NCBI GenBank assembly: GCA_019244745.1
Contig: JAFASF010000100.1
Coordinates: 1 to 32,408 of the forward strand
DNA length: 32,408 nt
DNA from: Solirubrobacterales bacterium
GTDB lineage: Bacteria > Actinomycetota > Thermoleophilia > Solirubrobacterales > Solirubrobacteraceae
Reading direction: 5' to 3'
In this document: positions 15,717 to 24,664 of the stretch, in pieces
Numbering within the stretch: the stretch's first letter is position 1
Layout: each line of letters begins with the position of its first letter
Position numbers and translations under genes: made by a program
Notes under the pieces: generated by a model
The model's input: only the letters and a program-made list of their open reading frames with translations
What the model was told of the DNA's origin: nothing
Databases searched by the model: none

Positions 15717-17024
15717 ATGCGCCGACGCTTTGCCGTGCTCGCGTCAGTGCTGACAGTCGTTGTTGCTGTGGCCGGTCCGGGGGCAGCCAGTGCCGCGCCA
15801 AGGCACAATCACGGCCTGACGATTAATGCCACGCCCAACCCGATCATCACGGGTGACGCGGTGCTGATCTACGGGCAGTTGAACGGGGCGGACTCCGCGG
15901 GCAGGACGATCGTGCTGTACCACAGGATCAACCCGCGTCCGTACTTCACGGTCGTTGGAGTCACCAAGACGAACTCGTTCGGATTCTACGAGTTCACCCG
16001 CGCAGAGGATGTTGTTCTGACGAATCGCAGCTGGTTCGTGCGCGCTCCGGGGCTACCCGGAAATGTTCACTCGCGCACGGTTCATGAGCGCGTCGCCGCG
16101 GCGCTCAGCCTGACCGCGTCCTCGACGACCGGCGACACCGGTCACCCGGTCGTGTTCTCCGGTCACGTGGACCCAGTCGGGTTCCACGTCGGCGAGCCAG
16201 TGTATCTCCAGGAGCAGGACTCCTCTGGTGACTGGCACACGCTCAAGGTGGGCCTGATCGGCGGAGGCTCGAACTACTCGATCTCCTATCGGTTCCGAGC
16301 ACCGGACACGTACACGCTGCGCGTGCTGTTCCGGGGCGATGACCGGAACATCGCCGCGGCTTCCGACAGTGTGTCGGTCGACATCGACCAGACGCAGAAT
16401 CCGACGTTTACGATCAACACCTCCGATCCGATCATCAGCGCTGGGCAGTCGGCGACCATTTCCGGGGTCCTTTACTACCCGCAGGCAAGCGCCACTAGCC
16501 CGCTGCTACCTGAGCCGAACATCGATGTGACGCTGTTCGGTCGCGTGCTAGGTCAGTCCCGCGCGGTCGCGCTTGGGACAACAGCTACCGGAACGAACGG
16601 AGGGTATTCGTTCACGGTCTCGCCGCAGAACAACACGGAGTACTTCGTGCGGACGACGTTTGCTCCAGTGCGACGTACCGCGTCGCTGTTCGAGGGAGTC
16701 CAGGACGTGGTGACGCTGACGCCGAGCTCGTCGAGCTCGGTGGTGGGTCAGAAGGTCACGTTCACCGGCACGGTCGCGCCGGACAAGGCCGGTCACCTGA
16801 TCGAGCTGCAGAGGCTCGGAAAGGACGGCGACTTCCACACGGTGGCGATCGGAGTGATCAACTTCGCCTCCGCCTACCGGTTCGGGTGGAGGTTCGGTAA
16901 CAGCGGTTCCTTCACGTTCCGCACGCGAGTTCCCAGTGACCGTCAGAATGTCAGTGGCGTGTCTTCGCCAGTTACCATCACTGTCGCATTGCCGCCGGTG
17001 GCGTCGCTTCCGACGACCAGCTAG
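15717..17024 (+). CDS. secreted protein of repeated Ig-like beta domains
   Basis: 435 residues. The signal peptide is clear: MRRRF, then VLASVLTVVVAVAGPGAA, cleavage near SAAPRHN (about 25). The mature protein is almost entirely beta-rich and built of about four 95-100 residue modules. The second and fourth are clearly related: PVVFSGHVDP to YTLRVLFRGDDRN, and KVTFTGTVAPD to FTFRTRVPSD. Each has a ...SGxV... strand, a GD(W/F)HT turn and a Y-x-x-x-x-RF strand. These resemble Ig-like domains of surface proteins and may bind polymers or spread out as an adhesive or stalk; no catalytic motif was seen. The ATG has a strong ribosome site (AGGAGG, four bases upstream). It ends at 17024, just before a strong hairpin. 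Confidence 0.85.
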   Translation: MRRRFAVLASVLTVVVAVAGPGAASAAPRHNHGLTINATPNPIITGDAVLIYGQLNGADSAGRTIVLYHRINPRPYFTVVGVTKTNSFGFYEFTRAEDVVLTNRSWFVRAPGLPGNVHSRTVHERVAAALSLTASSTTGDTGHPVVFSGHVDPVGFHVGEPVYLQEQDSSGDWHTLKVGLIGGGSNYSISYRFRAPDTYTLRVLFRGDDRNIAAASDSVSVDIDQTQNPTFTINTSDPIISAGQSATISGVLYYPQASATSPLLPEPNIDVTLFGRVLGQSRAVALGTTATGTNGGYSFTVSPQNNTEYFVRTTFAPVRRTASLFEGVQDVVTLTPSSSSSVVGQKVTFTGTVAPDKAGHLIELQRLGKDGDFHTVAIGVINFASAYRFGWRFGNSGSFTFRTRVPSDRQNVSGVSSPVTITVALPPVASLPTTS

Positions 17025-17048
17025 CGCCGCACACCGCAACCGTCATTC

Positions 17049-17080
17049 GCCGGCCCCCGCCCCGCAAGGCGGGGGCCGGC
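17049..17080 (+). terminator. strong GC hairpin terminator
   Basis: GCCGGCCCCCGCC (17049-17061) and GGCGGGGGCCGGC (17068-17080) form a perfect 13-base stem with a six-base loop, 25 bases after the secreted-protein stop. No T tract follows, as is common in actinobacteria. It separates that gene from the downstream operon. Confidence 0.7.
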
Positions 17081-17138
17081 GTCGCTGCGCACGGATGATG
17101 CAGCCGCCCCCGGGGCCTCGCGTGCTGCCCCACTCAGC

Positions 17139-17144
17139 TACCGT
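17139..17144 (+). promoter_or_regulatory. -10 element (TACCGT) of a likely leaderless operon
   Basis: TACCGT ends six bases before the ATG of the acyl-CoA dehydrogenase. No ribosome site is present, consistent with a leaderless transcript. It is the weakest match of the group. Confidence 0.3.
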
Positions 17145-17150
17145 CCCGCC

Positions 17151-18311
17151 ATGGACTTCGAACTCACAGATGAGCAGCGCCTGGTCCAGGAGACCGCGCG
17201 TTCCTTCACGGACAACGAGGTCGTCGAGCGAGCTCGCGAGAACGATCGAAACGAGCACTTCGACCTCGAGCTGGTCGGCCAGATCGCCAACCAGGGCTAC
17301 CTTGGCGCGATCGTGCCACGCGAGTACGGCGGCGCCGGCCTCGACTATTTGACCTACGGCCTCGTCGTCGAGGAGATCGGACGCGGCTGCTCAGCCATGC
17401 GCACCGTGATCTCGGTGCAGACCTCGCGCGTCTGCTCCTCGATCCTGCGGTGGGGAACCGAGGAGCAGAAACTGCACTACCTCCCGAAGCTCTGCTCCGG
17501 GGAATGGCTGGGGTGCTTCGGTCTGACCGAGCCCGACACCGGCTCGGATGCGGCCAATCAGCGCACCCGTGCACGCCGCACCGACTCGGGATGGGTGATC
17601 AACGGGGCGAAGATGTTCATCTCTCTCGCGAACCACGCGCGCGTCGCTCTGATCTTCGCCCAGACCGATCCCAAAAAGGGCCATCGCGGCCTCGCGTGCT
17701 TCCTCGTCGACGCCGACCAGCCCGGCTTTCAACCGCAGCCGATCCACCACAAGATGGGCTTGCGCGGATCGGACACGGGGGCGATCTCGCTCGACGACTG
17801 CCACGCCGCCGGCGACGCGATGCTCGGAGAGATCGGCGACGGGTTCAAGATCGCGATGACCGCACTCGACTCCGGGCGTTACAGCGTCGCCGCCGGGTGC
17901 GTCGGGATCTGCCAGGGCTGCCTGGAAGCGTCGGTGAATTATTCGAAGGACCGCGTGCAGTTCGGTCGGCCGATCGCGAGCTTTCAGCTCGTGCAGGAGA
18001 TGATCACGGACATCAAGCTGCACACCGACGCCGCGCGGATGCTCGTGTGGCGGGCGGCCACGCTCAAGGACACCGGCAAGCCCAACACCACCGAGACCTC
18101 GATCGCCAAGCTGTACGCGACCGAGGCCGCCGTGCACTGCGCGGACACCGCGATTCAGGTCCACGGCGGCTCCGGCTACGTCGACGACTATCCGGTCGAG
18201 CGTTACTACCGTGACGTTCGCGTCACGACGCTGTACGAAGGAACCTCCCAGATCCAGAAGTTGATCATCGGCCGCGCCCTGACCGGCGTCAACGCGCTCG
18301 TCCCAGCTTGA
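17151..18311 (+). CDS. acyl-CoA dehydrogenase
   Basis: 386 residues, the normal length for short/medium-chain acyl-CoA dehydrogenases. It uses FAD to form trans-2-enoyl-CoA and passes electrons to ETF. Landmarks: DFELTDEQRLVQETARSF at the N-terminus, IVPREYGGAGLDYL, then GCFGLTEPDTGSDA and WVINGAKMFISLA (the FAD/substrate region), and DRVQFGRPIASFQLVQ. It closes with VHGGSGYVDDYPVERYYRD and LYEGTSQIQKLIIGR. The catalytic base is Glu363 in YEGTSQ, the position used by butyryl-CoA and medium-chain enzymes. First gene of a four-gene operon; its stop overlaps the next start by four bases. Confidence 0.93.
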   Translation: MDFELTDEQRLVQETARSFTDNEVVERARENDRNEHFDLELVGQIANQGYLGAIVPREYGGAGLDYLTYGLVVEEIGRGCSAMRTVISVQTSRVCSSILRWGTEEQKLHYLPKLCSGEWLGCFGLTEPDTGSDAANQRTRARRTDSGWVINGAKMFISLANHARVALIFAQTDPKKGHRGLACFLVDADQPGFQPQPIHHKMGLRGSDTGAISLDDCHAAGDAMLGEIGDGFKIAMTALDSGRYSVAAGCVGICQGCLEASVNYSKDRVQFGRPIASFQLVQEMITDIKLHTDAARMLVWRAATLKDTGKPNTTETSIAKLYATEAAVHCADTAIQVHGGSGYVDDYPVERYYRDVRVTTLYEGTSQIQKLIIGRALTGVNALVPA

Positions 18312-19930
18312 GCCGAGCCGCGCAGATTCCCGATCCGCCCGCGACCATCGGGGTCGCGGGCGCGGGCACGATGGGAGCCGGCATCGCCCAGCTCGCCTGC
18401 CTCGCCGGCGCGCGAACGCTGCTCCACGATCCCCTTCCCGACGCCCTTCAGCGCGGCCTGGAGCGGGTGGGCGCCCAGCTCGAGCGCGGCGCCGAGCGCG
18501 GGCGCTGGGGGGAGGCCGAGGCGAGCGCGGCCGCGGCGCGCATCGAGGGCGCGCCCGCACTCGAGGACCTGAAGCCGTGCGAGCTCGTGATCGAAGCTGC
18601 GCCGGAGCGCCTGGAGCTAAAGCGCGAGCTGTTTGCACGCCTCTCGGAGGATCTCGTGGCCGAGGATTGCGTGCTTGCCACCAACACCTCGTCATTGCTG
18701 GTCACCGCGATCGCCACCGCGGCAAAGCGTCCCGAGCGGGTCGTGGGCATGCATTTCTTCAACCCCCCGCCGGTCATGCGCCTGCTCGAGGTCGTCGCCG
18801 GCGCCCAGACCTCCAAGCGGGCGCTCGCCGTGGCTCGCGCCGCGGGCGAGGCGATGGGCAAGCATGTCATCGAGGCGGTCGATGGCCCGGGCTTTCTGGT
18901 CAACCGCTCCAACCGGCCGTTCGGCCTGGAGGCGCTGAAGCTGCTCCAAGAGCGAGTCGCGCCGCTCGAGGAAATCGATCGCATCTGCCGGATGGGCGGC
19001 GGCTTTCGGATGGGCCCCTTCGAGCTGATGGATTTGGTGGGAGTGGACACCGGTCTCGAGGTCTCCCGCTCGTTCTACGAGCAGAGCTTCGGCGAGCCCC
19101 GCTGGCGCCCCTCCCCAATCACGGTGCGCACGGTTGCCGCCGGACGCCTCGGGCGCAAATCCGGACGCGGCTACTACGACTATTCGAAAGGCGCCGGCCG
19201 GCACCGACCGGAGGATCCACCGCCGCGGCCCGCTGGCCGCGGCGACGGGCTGATCGTGATCGCCGGCGATTCGCCTCTGGCCGTCGAGCTCACCGCCGCG
19301 GCGCAGAGCTCCGGCTGGGAGGTCGTCTCGCCCCCGGAGGCAGTCGACCGCGAGCCGCCATTCCTGATCCTCGACCTGGCCGGCGCCGAGGTGCCCGACG
19401 TGCCGCTGCAGGGCGGACCGCAGGCGATCTGTTGTGCGGCGGGGTCGCTGGGCGGGCTCGATCCAGCCGGCGGGGCAGTGGGATTCAATGCGCTCCCGCC
19501 CCTTGGGGAGGTCTCGCTGGTCGAGCTGACGCGCGGGCCGGACAGCACGCAGGCCGCAGCCAGCGCGACGGAACAGTTCTTCGGCGCGCTGGGCAAGCAC
19601 GCCGTGTGGGTCCGGGACACTCCCGGGCTGGTGCTCGGACGGATCGTCTGCCAGGTGATCAACGAGGCGGCGTTCGCGCTTGGCGAGGGCGTCGGCAGCG
19701 CGGAGGACATCGATGCGGGGATGGTCCACGGGCTGAACTACCCGCGTGGGATCCTCGCGTGGGCGGACGAGATCGGCCTCGATCAAGTGCTATCAGCGCT
19801 CGATGCGCTGTTCGAGGAGTTGCGCGAGGAGCGCTACCGCGCGGCGCCGGCGCTGCGCGCGCTCGTATGGGCGGGCAAGCTCGGGCGCCAGACCGGGGAA
19901 GGGTTCTTCGCCCACGAGGTGGCGCGGTGA
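18308..19930 (+). CDS. 3-hydroxyacyl-CoA dehydrogenase, duplicated form (PaaH-like)
   Basis: 540 residues with two HAD halves. The first is canonical: NAD motif GVAGAGTMGAGIA (about 16-28), LVIEAAPERLELK, NTSSLLVTAIA, and the catalytic His in GMHFFNPPPVMRLLEVV. The C-terminal dimerisation domain begins DGPGFLVNR and ends GRKSGRGYYDY. The second half has a Rossmann-like segment that lost the dinucleotide motif (LIVIAGDSPLAVELT) but keeps a second HAD C-terminal domain (DTPGLVLGRIVCQVINEA, then KLGRQTGEGFF). It oxidises 3-hydroxyacyl-CoA to 3-ketoacyl-CoA. The start is TTG in a TTGA overlap with the preceding stop. Its end overlaps the alcohol dehydrogenase start by four bases. Confidence 0.9.
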   Translation: MSRAAQIPDPPATIGVAGAGTMGAGIAQLACLAGARTLLHDPLPDALQRGLERVGAQLERGAERGRWGEAEASAAAARIEGAPALEDLKPCELVIEAAPERLELKRELFARLSEDLVAEDCVLATNTSSLLVTAIATAAKRPERVVGMHFFNPPPVMRLLEVVAGAQTSKRALAVARAAGEAMGKHVIEAVDGPGFLVNRSNRPFGLEALKLLQERVAPLEEIDRICRMGGGFRMGPFELMDLVGVDTGLEVSRSFYEQSFGEPRWRPSPITVRTVAAGRLGRKSGRGYYDYSKGAGRHRPEDPPPRPAGRGDGLIVIAGDSPLAVELTAAAQSSGWEVVSPPEAVDREPPFLILDLAGAEVPDVPLQGGPQAICCAAGSLGGLDPAGGAVGFNALPPLGEVSLVELTRGPDSTQAAASATEQFFGALGKHAVWVRDTPGLVLGRIVCQVINEAAFALGEGVGSAEDIDAGMVHGLNYPRGILAWADEIGLDQVLSALDALFEELREERYRAAPALRALVWAGKLGRQTGEGFFAHEVAR

Positions 19931-20961
19931 GAGCGGTGACCTTTCACGCCCCCGGGCAGGTCGCCCTCGAGGATCGTCCCGAACCGGAGCTGAGCGAACG
20001 CACCGACGCGGTCGTTCGAATCGACGCGACCGGTGTGTGCGGCTCGGATCTCCACATCTACCGCGGCCGGGTGCGGATCGAGCCCGGGTTCACGATCGGA
20101 CACGAGTTCGTGGGAAAGGTGGTGGCGGCCGGCGACGCGGTGACTCGGGTCAGCCCCGGCGACCGCGTGCTCGGCTGCTTTCACACCGCCTGCGGTACGT
20201 GCTTCTTCTGCCTGCGGGGCGCCTACCAGAAATGCGAGCGCGCGCGGACGTTCGGCCACGGCGCCGCGCTCGGCTCGCTCCAGGGCACGCAGGCCGAGCA
20301 GGCGCTGGTGCCGATGGCGAACATGACGCTCCGAAAGGTCCCCGACCAGCTCTCGGACGAGATTGCCCTGTTCGCAGGAGACGTGATGGGGACCGCTTAC
20401 CACGCGATCGCGGCCGGAGAAGTACGACCCGGAGACAGCGTCGCCGTGCTCGGACTGGGGCCGGTCGGGCTGAGCGCCGTGCAGGTGGCCCTCGCCGCGG
20501 GCGCGGGGCCGGTCATCGCGATCGACACGGTGGAGGCTCGGCTGGGCGTGGCGCGCGCATTGGGCGCAACTCCGGTGCACCTCACGCACGAGAACCCGCG
20601 CGACGCGGTGCTCGGCGCCACCGATGGCCGTGGCGTCGACGCCGCGATCGACGCCGTCGGTCACCCCGATGCGCTCGAACTGGCCATCCGCCTCGCTCGG
20701 AACGCGGGCAACGTCGTGGCCGTCGGGGTTTACGCCGAGCGCTGCGAGCTCCACATGGGACTGGTTTGGATCAAGGGGCTCACGCTGAGAAGCGGCCAGG
20801 CCAACGTGATCGGGCACGTGGATCGGGTGCTCGGCATGCTCGCCGCGGGAACTCTGGACCCCTCCCCACTCATCACCCATCGCATGCCGCTCGACGAGGC
20901 TCCCCGCGCCTACGAGGTCTACGATCGCCGCGAGGCCCTAAAGATCGTGCTCACGCCGTAA
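19927..20961 (+). CDS. zinc-dependent alcohol dehydrogenase (MDR superfamily)
   Basis: 344 residues. Catalytic zinc ligands are Cys38 (GVCGSDLH) and His59-Glu60 (IGHEFVG). The structural zinc site has Cys89, 92, 95 and 103 (ACGTCFFC, then QKC). The NAD(P) motif is VAVLGLGPVGLSAVQVA, followed by AIDTVEARLGVARALGA, where the Asp suggests NAD preference. It resembles threonine/formaldehyde-type dehydrogenases. Likely converts an alcohol to the aldehyde used by the next gene. The GTG overlaps the previous stop; the aldehyde dehydrogenase begins 20 bases after its end. Confidence 0.92.
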   Translation: MRAVTFHAPGQVALEDRPEPELSERTDAVVRIDATGVCGSDLHIYRGRVRIEPGFTIGHEFVGKVVAAGDAVTRVSPGDRVLGCFHTACGTCFFCLRGAYQKCERARTFGHGAALGSLQGTQAEQALVPMANMTLRKVPDQLSDEIALFAGDVMGTAYHAIAAGEVRPGDSVAVLGLGPVGLSAVQVALAAGAGPVIAIDTVEARLGVARALGATPVHLTHENPRDAVLGATDGRGVDAAIDAVGHPDALELAIRLARNAGNVVAVGVYAERCELHMGLVWIKGLTLRSGQANVIGHVDRVLGMLAAGTLDPSPLITHRMPLDEAPRAYEVYDRREALKIVLTP

Positions 20962-20981
20962 CTGAACCCGGGAGGTCGCAG

Positions 20982-22475
20982 ATGTCCACCACCACACTGC
21001 CGGAACAGCTGTCCGACACGGCTCGCGAGTTCGCCGCGCGCGAGCACGAGCTTCTGATCGACGGCGAGCGCGTGGCCGCCGCCGATGGCCGGACGTTCGA
21101 GACGATCGATCCTTCGAGCGCGCGTCCGATCACCTCGGTGGCGCTGGCCGGCCCGCGCGACGTGGATCGCGCCGTGCAGGCGGCGCGTCGCGCGCTCGAG
21201 GATTCGGAATGGGCGACGCTCCCGGCGGCCGGACGCGCGCGGCTGATCAACCGCCTGGCCGACCTGATCGAGGAGGACGCCGGTACGTTCGCGCAGCTCG
21301 AGGCCCTCGACAACGGCAAGCCGGTCAAGATCGCCAAGGTCGTAGACGTCGACGGAACCGTTCGCTTCTTCCGCCACTTCGCCGGCTGGTGCGAGCGCGT
21401 CTTCGGCCGCGTGATCCCCGTGCGCCAGCCCGACATGCTCTGTTACACGCGCAAGGAACCGGTCGGTGTCTGTGGCCAGATCATTCCCTGGAACTTCCCG
21501 ATGCTGATGGCTTCGTGGAAGCTCGCGCCGGCGCTCGCGGCGGGGTGCACGGTGGTGCTCAAGCCCGCCGAGCAGACGCCGCTGAGCGCGCTGCGGATCG
21601 GGGAGCTGGCGCTCGAGGCGGGGATCCCGGCCGGCGTGATCAACGTGCTCACCGGGGCCGGGGAGACGGGTGCGGCACTCGTCGACCATCCGGGCGTCGA
21701 CAAAATCGCGTTCACCGGATCGACCGAGGTGGGCAGGGAGATCGGGGCCAAGACCGGGCGGGCGCTCAAGCGGGTCACGCTCGAGCTGGGCGGGAAATCG
21801 CCCAACATCATCCTGCCTGACGCCGACCTCGACGCCGCGGTCGCGGGGTCGTTCCAGGGGATCTACTTCAACACCGGCCAGGCGTGTAACGCCGGCAGCC
21901 GACTGTTCGTCCATCGGGACCAGTTCGACAAGGTGGTCGCAGCCCTCGCCGCGCGCGCGAGCAAGTCCCGCGTCGGCCCCGGGCTCGAGCCCAATACCCA
22001 TCTCGGACCGCTCGTCTCCCAGGAGCAGCACAAGCGTGTGCTGTCCTACATCGAGGCGGGGCGGGCCGAGGGCGCCGAACTCGTGACCGGTGGTGGTGCG
22101 GGGGCAGCCGGCGACGGCTACTTCGTCGAGCCGACCCTGTTCACGACCGGCCGGGACGACCTCAAGATCGCGCGCGAGGAGATCTTCGGTCCCGTGCTGG
22201 TCGCGCTCCCCTACGAAACGCTTGAGGAGGTCGCCGCCCGTGCCAACGAGACCGAGTACGGGCTGGCCGCGGGGGTGTGGACGAGGGATATCGGCAACGC
22301 GCACCGGTTGGCCTCGATGCTCAAGGCCGGATCGGTCTACATCAACTGCTGGGGAGAAGTCGATGCGGGCGCGCCGTTCGGCGGGTACAAGGCTTCGGGG
22401 CTCGGCCGCGAGCACGGCGGCGAGGGGCTCGAGGCGTACCTCGAGACCAAGACGGTGTGGACGAAGCTTGCTTAG
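20982..22475 (+). CDS. NAD(P)-dependent aldehyde dehydrogenase
   Basis: 497 residues, full length. Oxidises an aldehyde to the carboxylic acid. The catalytic Cys302 is in TGQACNAGSRLF, the general base Glu268 is in LELGGKSPNIIL, and the oxyanion Asn is in GVCGQIIPWNFPMLM. The cofactor loop FTGSTEVGREI and EEIFGPVL follow, and the end is PFGGYKASGLGREHG. This is close to class 1/2 ALDH (betaine or acetaldehyde type). GGGAGG lies six bases before the ATG. Last gene of the operon; its stop overlaps that of convergent trxB. Confidence 0.94.
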   Translation: MSTTTLPEQLSDTAREFAAREHELLIDGERVAAADGRTFETIDPSSARPITSVALAGPRDVDRAVQAARRALEDSEWATLPAAGRARLINRLADLIEEDAGTFAQLEALDNGKPVKIAKVVDVDGTVRFFRHFAGWCERVFGRVIPVRQPDMLCYTRKEPVGVCGQIIPWNFPMLMASWKLAPALAAGCTVVLKPAEQTPLSALRIGELALEAGIPAGVINVLTGAGETGAALVDHPGVDKIAFTGSTEVGREIGAKTGRALKRVTLELGGKSPNIILPDADLDAAVAGSFQGIYFNTGQACNAGSRLFVHRDQFDKVVAALAARASKSRVGPGLEPNTHLGPLVSQEQHKRVLSYIEAGRAEGAELVTGGGAGAAGDGYFVEPTLFTTGRDDLKIAREEIFGPVLVALPYETLEEVAARANETEYGLAAGVWTRDIGNAHRLASMLKAGSVYINCWGEVDAGAPFGGYKASGLGREHGGEGLEAYLETKTVWTKLA

Positions 22476-23458
22476 GCCGCCACGCCTTCAGCGCCGGCCG
22501 CCGCCTCCAAAGGGAACGGGGTGTCCCGCAGGTACCACTCCGCGTCGAGTGCGGCCTGGCAGCCGGTGCCGGCGGCCGTCACGGCCTGGCGATAGGTGTG
22601 ATCGACGAGATCGCCGGCGGCGAACACGCCGGGCACGTTGGTGAGGGTCGAGGTGCCCCGGGTGACCACGTAACCGCCGGCGTCGGTTTCAACCTGTCCC
22701 TGGACCAGCTGCGATTGCGGGTCGTGACCGATCGCGATGAATGCACCGGTGATCGGGATCTCCCGGGTGGAACCATCGACCGTGTTGCGCAGCCGCGCGA
22801 GCCCCAGCGAGCCCTCGGCCGCGGGCAGGAACTCGTCGACCACGTACGGCGTGAGCCACTCGATGTTGGGGATCGCCCGCGCCCGCTCGAGCATGATCTT
22901 CGACGCGCGAAACTCGTCGCGGCGGTGCACGATCGCGACCTTCGAGGCGAACTTCGATAGGAACATCGCCTCCTCCATGGCGGAGTCGCCACCACCGACG
23001 ATGATCGTCGGGGCGTCCCTGAAGAACGCGGCGTCACACGTGGCGCAGTAGCTGACGCCGCGCCCAGCCAACTCCAACTCACCCGGAACTCCCAGCTTGC
23101 GGTGCTGGGCTCCCATGGCCAGGATCACCGTGCGCGCAAGGCGCAGGTCGTCGCCCAACCACACCTTGTGCAGGCCGCCGTCGCGTGAGAGCTCGATCTT
23201 GGTCGCGTCGTCGGTCTCGAGCCGAGCGCCGAAACGCTCCGCCTGATCGCGGAAGTGCTGCATTAGCTCCGGGCCCATGATCGCCTCGGGGAACCCCGGG
23301 TAATTCTCGACGTCGGTGGTCTGCTGGAGCAGGCCGCCCCAAGCGAAACCCTCGATCACCAGCGGCTCGAGGTTCGCCCGCGCCGTGTAGAGCGCCGCCG
23401 TGTAGCCGGCGGGCCCACTTCCGACGATGATTACGTTCTCTACGCGCTGCTCGGACAC
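22472..23458 (-). CDS. trxB: thioredoxin-disulfide reductase
   Basis: 328 residues. FAD motif GSGPAG at 13-18, redox-active disulfide Cys138-Ala-Thr-Cys141 (SYCATCDAAFF), NADPH motif IIVGGGDSAMEEAMFL with HRRDEFRA for the phosphate, and the FAD ribose motif NVPGVFAAGDLVDHTYRQA. It reduces thioredoxin with NADPH in the cytoplasm. The C-terminal extension after RDTPF is short and Ala-rich. The GTG start has no ribosome site; TATACT ends seven bases before it, so the message is probably leaderless. The gene stands alone, not followed by trxA, and its stop overlaps the ALDH stop. Confidence 0.95.
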   Translation of the reverse strand: MSEQRVENVIIVGSGPAGYTAALYTARANLEPLVIEGFAWGGLLQQTTDVENYPGFPEAIMGPELMQHFRDQAERFGARLETDDATKIELSRDGGLHKVWLGDDLRLARTVILAMGAQHRKLGVPGELELAGRGVSYCATCDAAFFRDAPTIIVGGGDSAMEEAMFLSKFASKVAIVHRRDEFRASKIMLERARAIPNIEWLTPYVVDEFLPAAEGSLGLARLRNTVDGSTREIPITGAFIAIGHDPQSQLVQGQVETDAGGYVVTRGTSTLTNVPGVFAAGDLVDHTYRQAVTAAGTGCQAALDAEWYLRDTPFPLEAAAGAEGVAA

Positions 23459-23465
23459 TTCATAA

Positions 23466-23471
23466 AGTATA
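23466..23471 (-). promoter_or_regulatory. -10 element (TATACT) of leaderless trxB
   Basis: Minus-strand TATACT ends seven bases before the GTG of trxB, placing transcription start at about the start codon. A sigma-R-type pair (GGAAT and GTT), known for some actinobacterial trxB genes, was looked for and not found at the right spacing. Confidence 0.55.
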
Positions 23472-23506
23472 GCGAGGACGCTCGGTCGGTGTTCCAGTGT
23501 TTCAGT

Positions 23507-24655
23507 TCATCTGGACGCGCCGCCTGACGCCTCGTGCAGCGGGCGCGCCGGGTCGGGGGCGAGCTCCCGACGCCACCGGTTGACGGTCTTTCGCAGTTGC
23601 AGATAAGCCACCCCGCCCGGGAGGGTGGGGAGCCAGAAGGCGATCGCGCGGTAGGCGAGCACGGCCACGATCGCAACGTCGACGTTGACGCCGAAGGCCG
23701 AGAACGCGCCGATCATCCCGCCGTCGACGCCGCCGATTCCACCGGGAAGGGGAAGCGTGTTGGCGAGCATCCCAACGAAGTAGGCCATCACGATCACCGC
23801 CTTGGGCGGCGAGGCGTCGAAGGCGTGGAAGCACGCCCACAGCACAGCGATGTCGAACCCCCACCAGGCCACGGCGCCGAGCACGTGCGGCTCGCGGGCT
23901 CGGACGAGATCGATCGCGGCGCGTATGCCGCTCCCCGCCGTCGCCGGCGCCGCGGCGAGCCGCCGGGCGAGCCGCGCCGGCCACCGCCCGCCGCTCGCGC
24001 CGCGAGTCACCAGCCGCTCGAAATCCTGCGGCAGCAGCGCGATCGCGAGAAAGACCGCGATCACGACGCCGCCGAAGATGGCCGGAACAACGGTGATCGC
24101 GAACGGGGCCGGCCCCGGGAACACGCCCAGGTACAGACCGATGCCGCCGACCACGAGCGCGGCCATGTACACCCCGTAGAGGAGCGCCAGGAACGCGATC
24201 ATGCGACACGCGACGACCCTCCGCGGCATACCCGAGCGCCGCACCGCCCACGCCGTGAGCGCGATTCCCCCGGCGCCGGCGGCGGCGAACAGCCGGGTCG
24301 CGGCCAGCCCCGCCATCGTGATCTGGTAGCTCTCGCGCCAGTGGATCCGGGACGCGCCGCGGGCGAACACCACCCGGAACAGGACCACGTAGCCGGCAAA
24401 GGAGCAGATCTCGAGCACGACGGCCAACCCCAGCCACCACCCGTTGCCTTCCTGGATGCGGCTCCACGTCTCGTGCAGGCCGACGAGCTTGGGCAGGACG
24501 AAGTACAGAAACGCGAGGCTCGAGACGACGAACAGAACGGATATGAGCAGGCGCCGGCGGGTGAACTGGGTGCGGGGCATCTCCTCGGTGCCGGGGCCAG
24601 CACCAGTGTCCGGCGACATTCGCGCCCGCTGCTCGCTGGGGGCGTCGTCGCGCAC
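23507..24655 (-). CDS. YbhN-type membrane protein (LPG synthase transmembrane / flippase-like domain)
   Basis: 382 residues. An N-terminal polar segment of about 35 residues is followed by seven or eight hydrophobic helices: LLISVLFVVSSLAFLYFVL, then WLGLAVVLEICSFAGYVVLF, and so on. The conserved LPLPGGIGGVDGGMIGAFSAFG near residue 305 is the family hallmark (PF03706), and AYRAIAFWLPTLPGGVAYL is also typical. Members are inner-membrane proteins related to the flippase half of MprF; the substrate here is unknown. The GTG at 24655 has AGGAGG five bases upstream. It starts nine bases after the PAP2-like gene, so the two are an operon; a lipid-related role for both is a fair inference. Confidence 0.87.
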   Translation of the reverse strand: MRDDAPSEQRARMSPDTGAGPGTEEMPRTQFTRRRLLISVLFVVSSLAFLYFVLPKLVGLHETWSRIQEGNGWWLGLAVVLEICSFAGYVVLFRVVFARGASRIHWRESYQITMAGLAATRLFAAAGAGGIALTAWAVRRSGMPRRVVACRMIAFLALLYGVYMAALVVGGIGLYLGVFPGPAPFAITVVPAIFGGVVIAVFLAIALLPQDFERLVTRGASGGRWPARLARRLAAAPATAGSGIRAAIDLVRAREPHVLGAVAWWGFDIAVLWACFHAFDASPPKAVIVMAYFVGMLANTLPLPGGIGGVDGGMIGAFSAFGVNVDVAIVAVLAYRAIAFWLPTLPGGVAYLQLRKTVNRWRRELAPDPARPLHEASGGASR

Positions 24656-24664
24656 CTCGTCCTC

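Noticed and set aside
23472-23505. Sigma-R type promoter for trxB
   Set aside because: A GGAAC is present, but there is no GTT at 16-18 bases; the TATACT box next to the start explains the promoter better.
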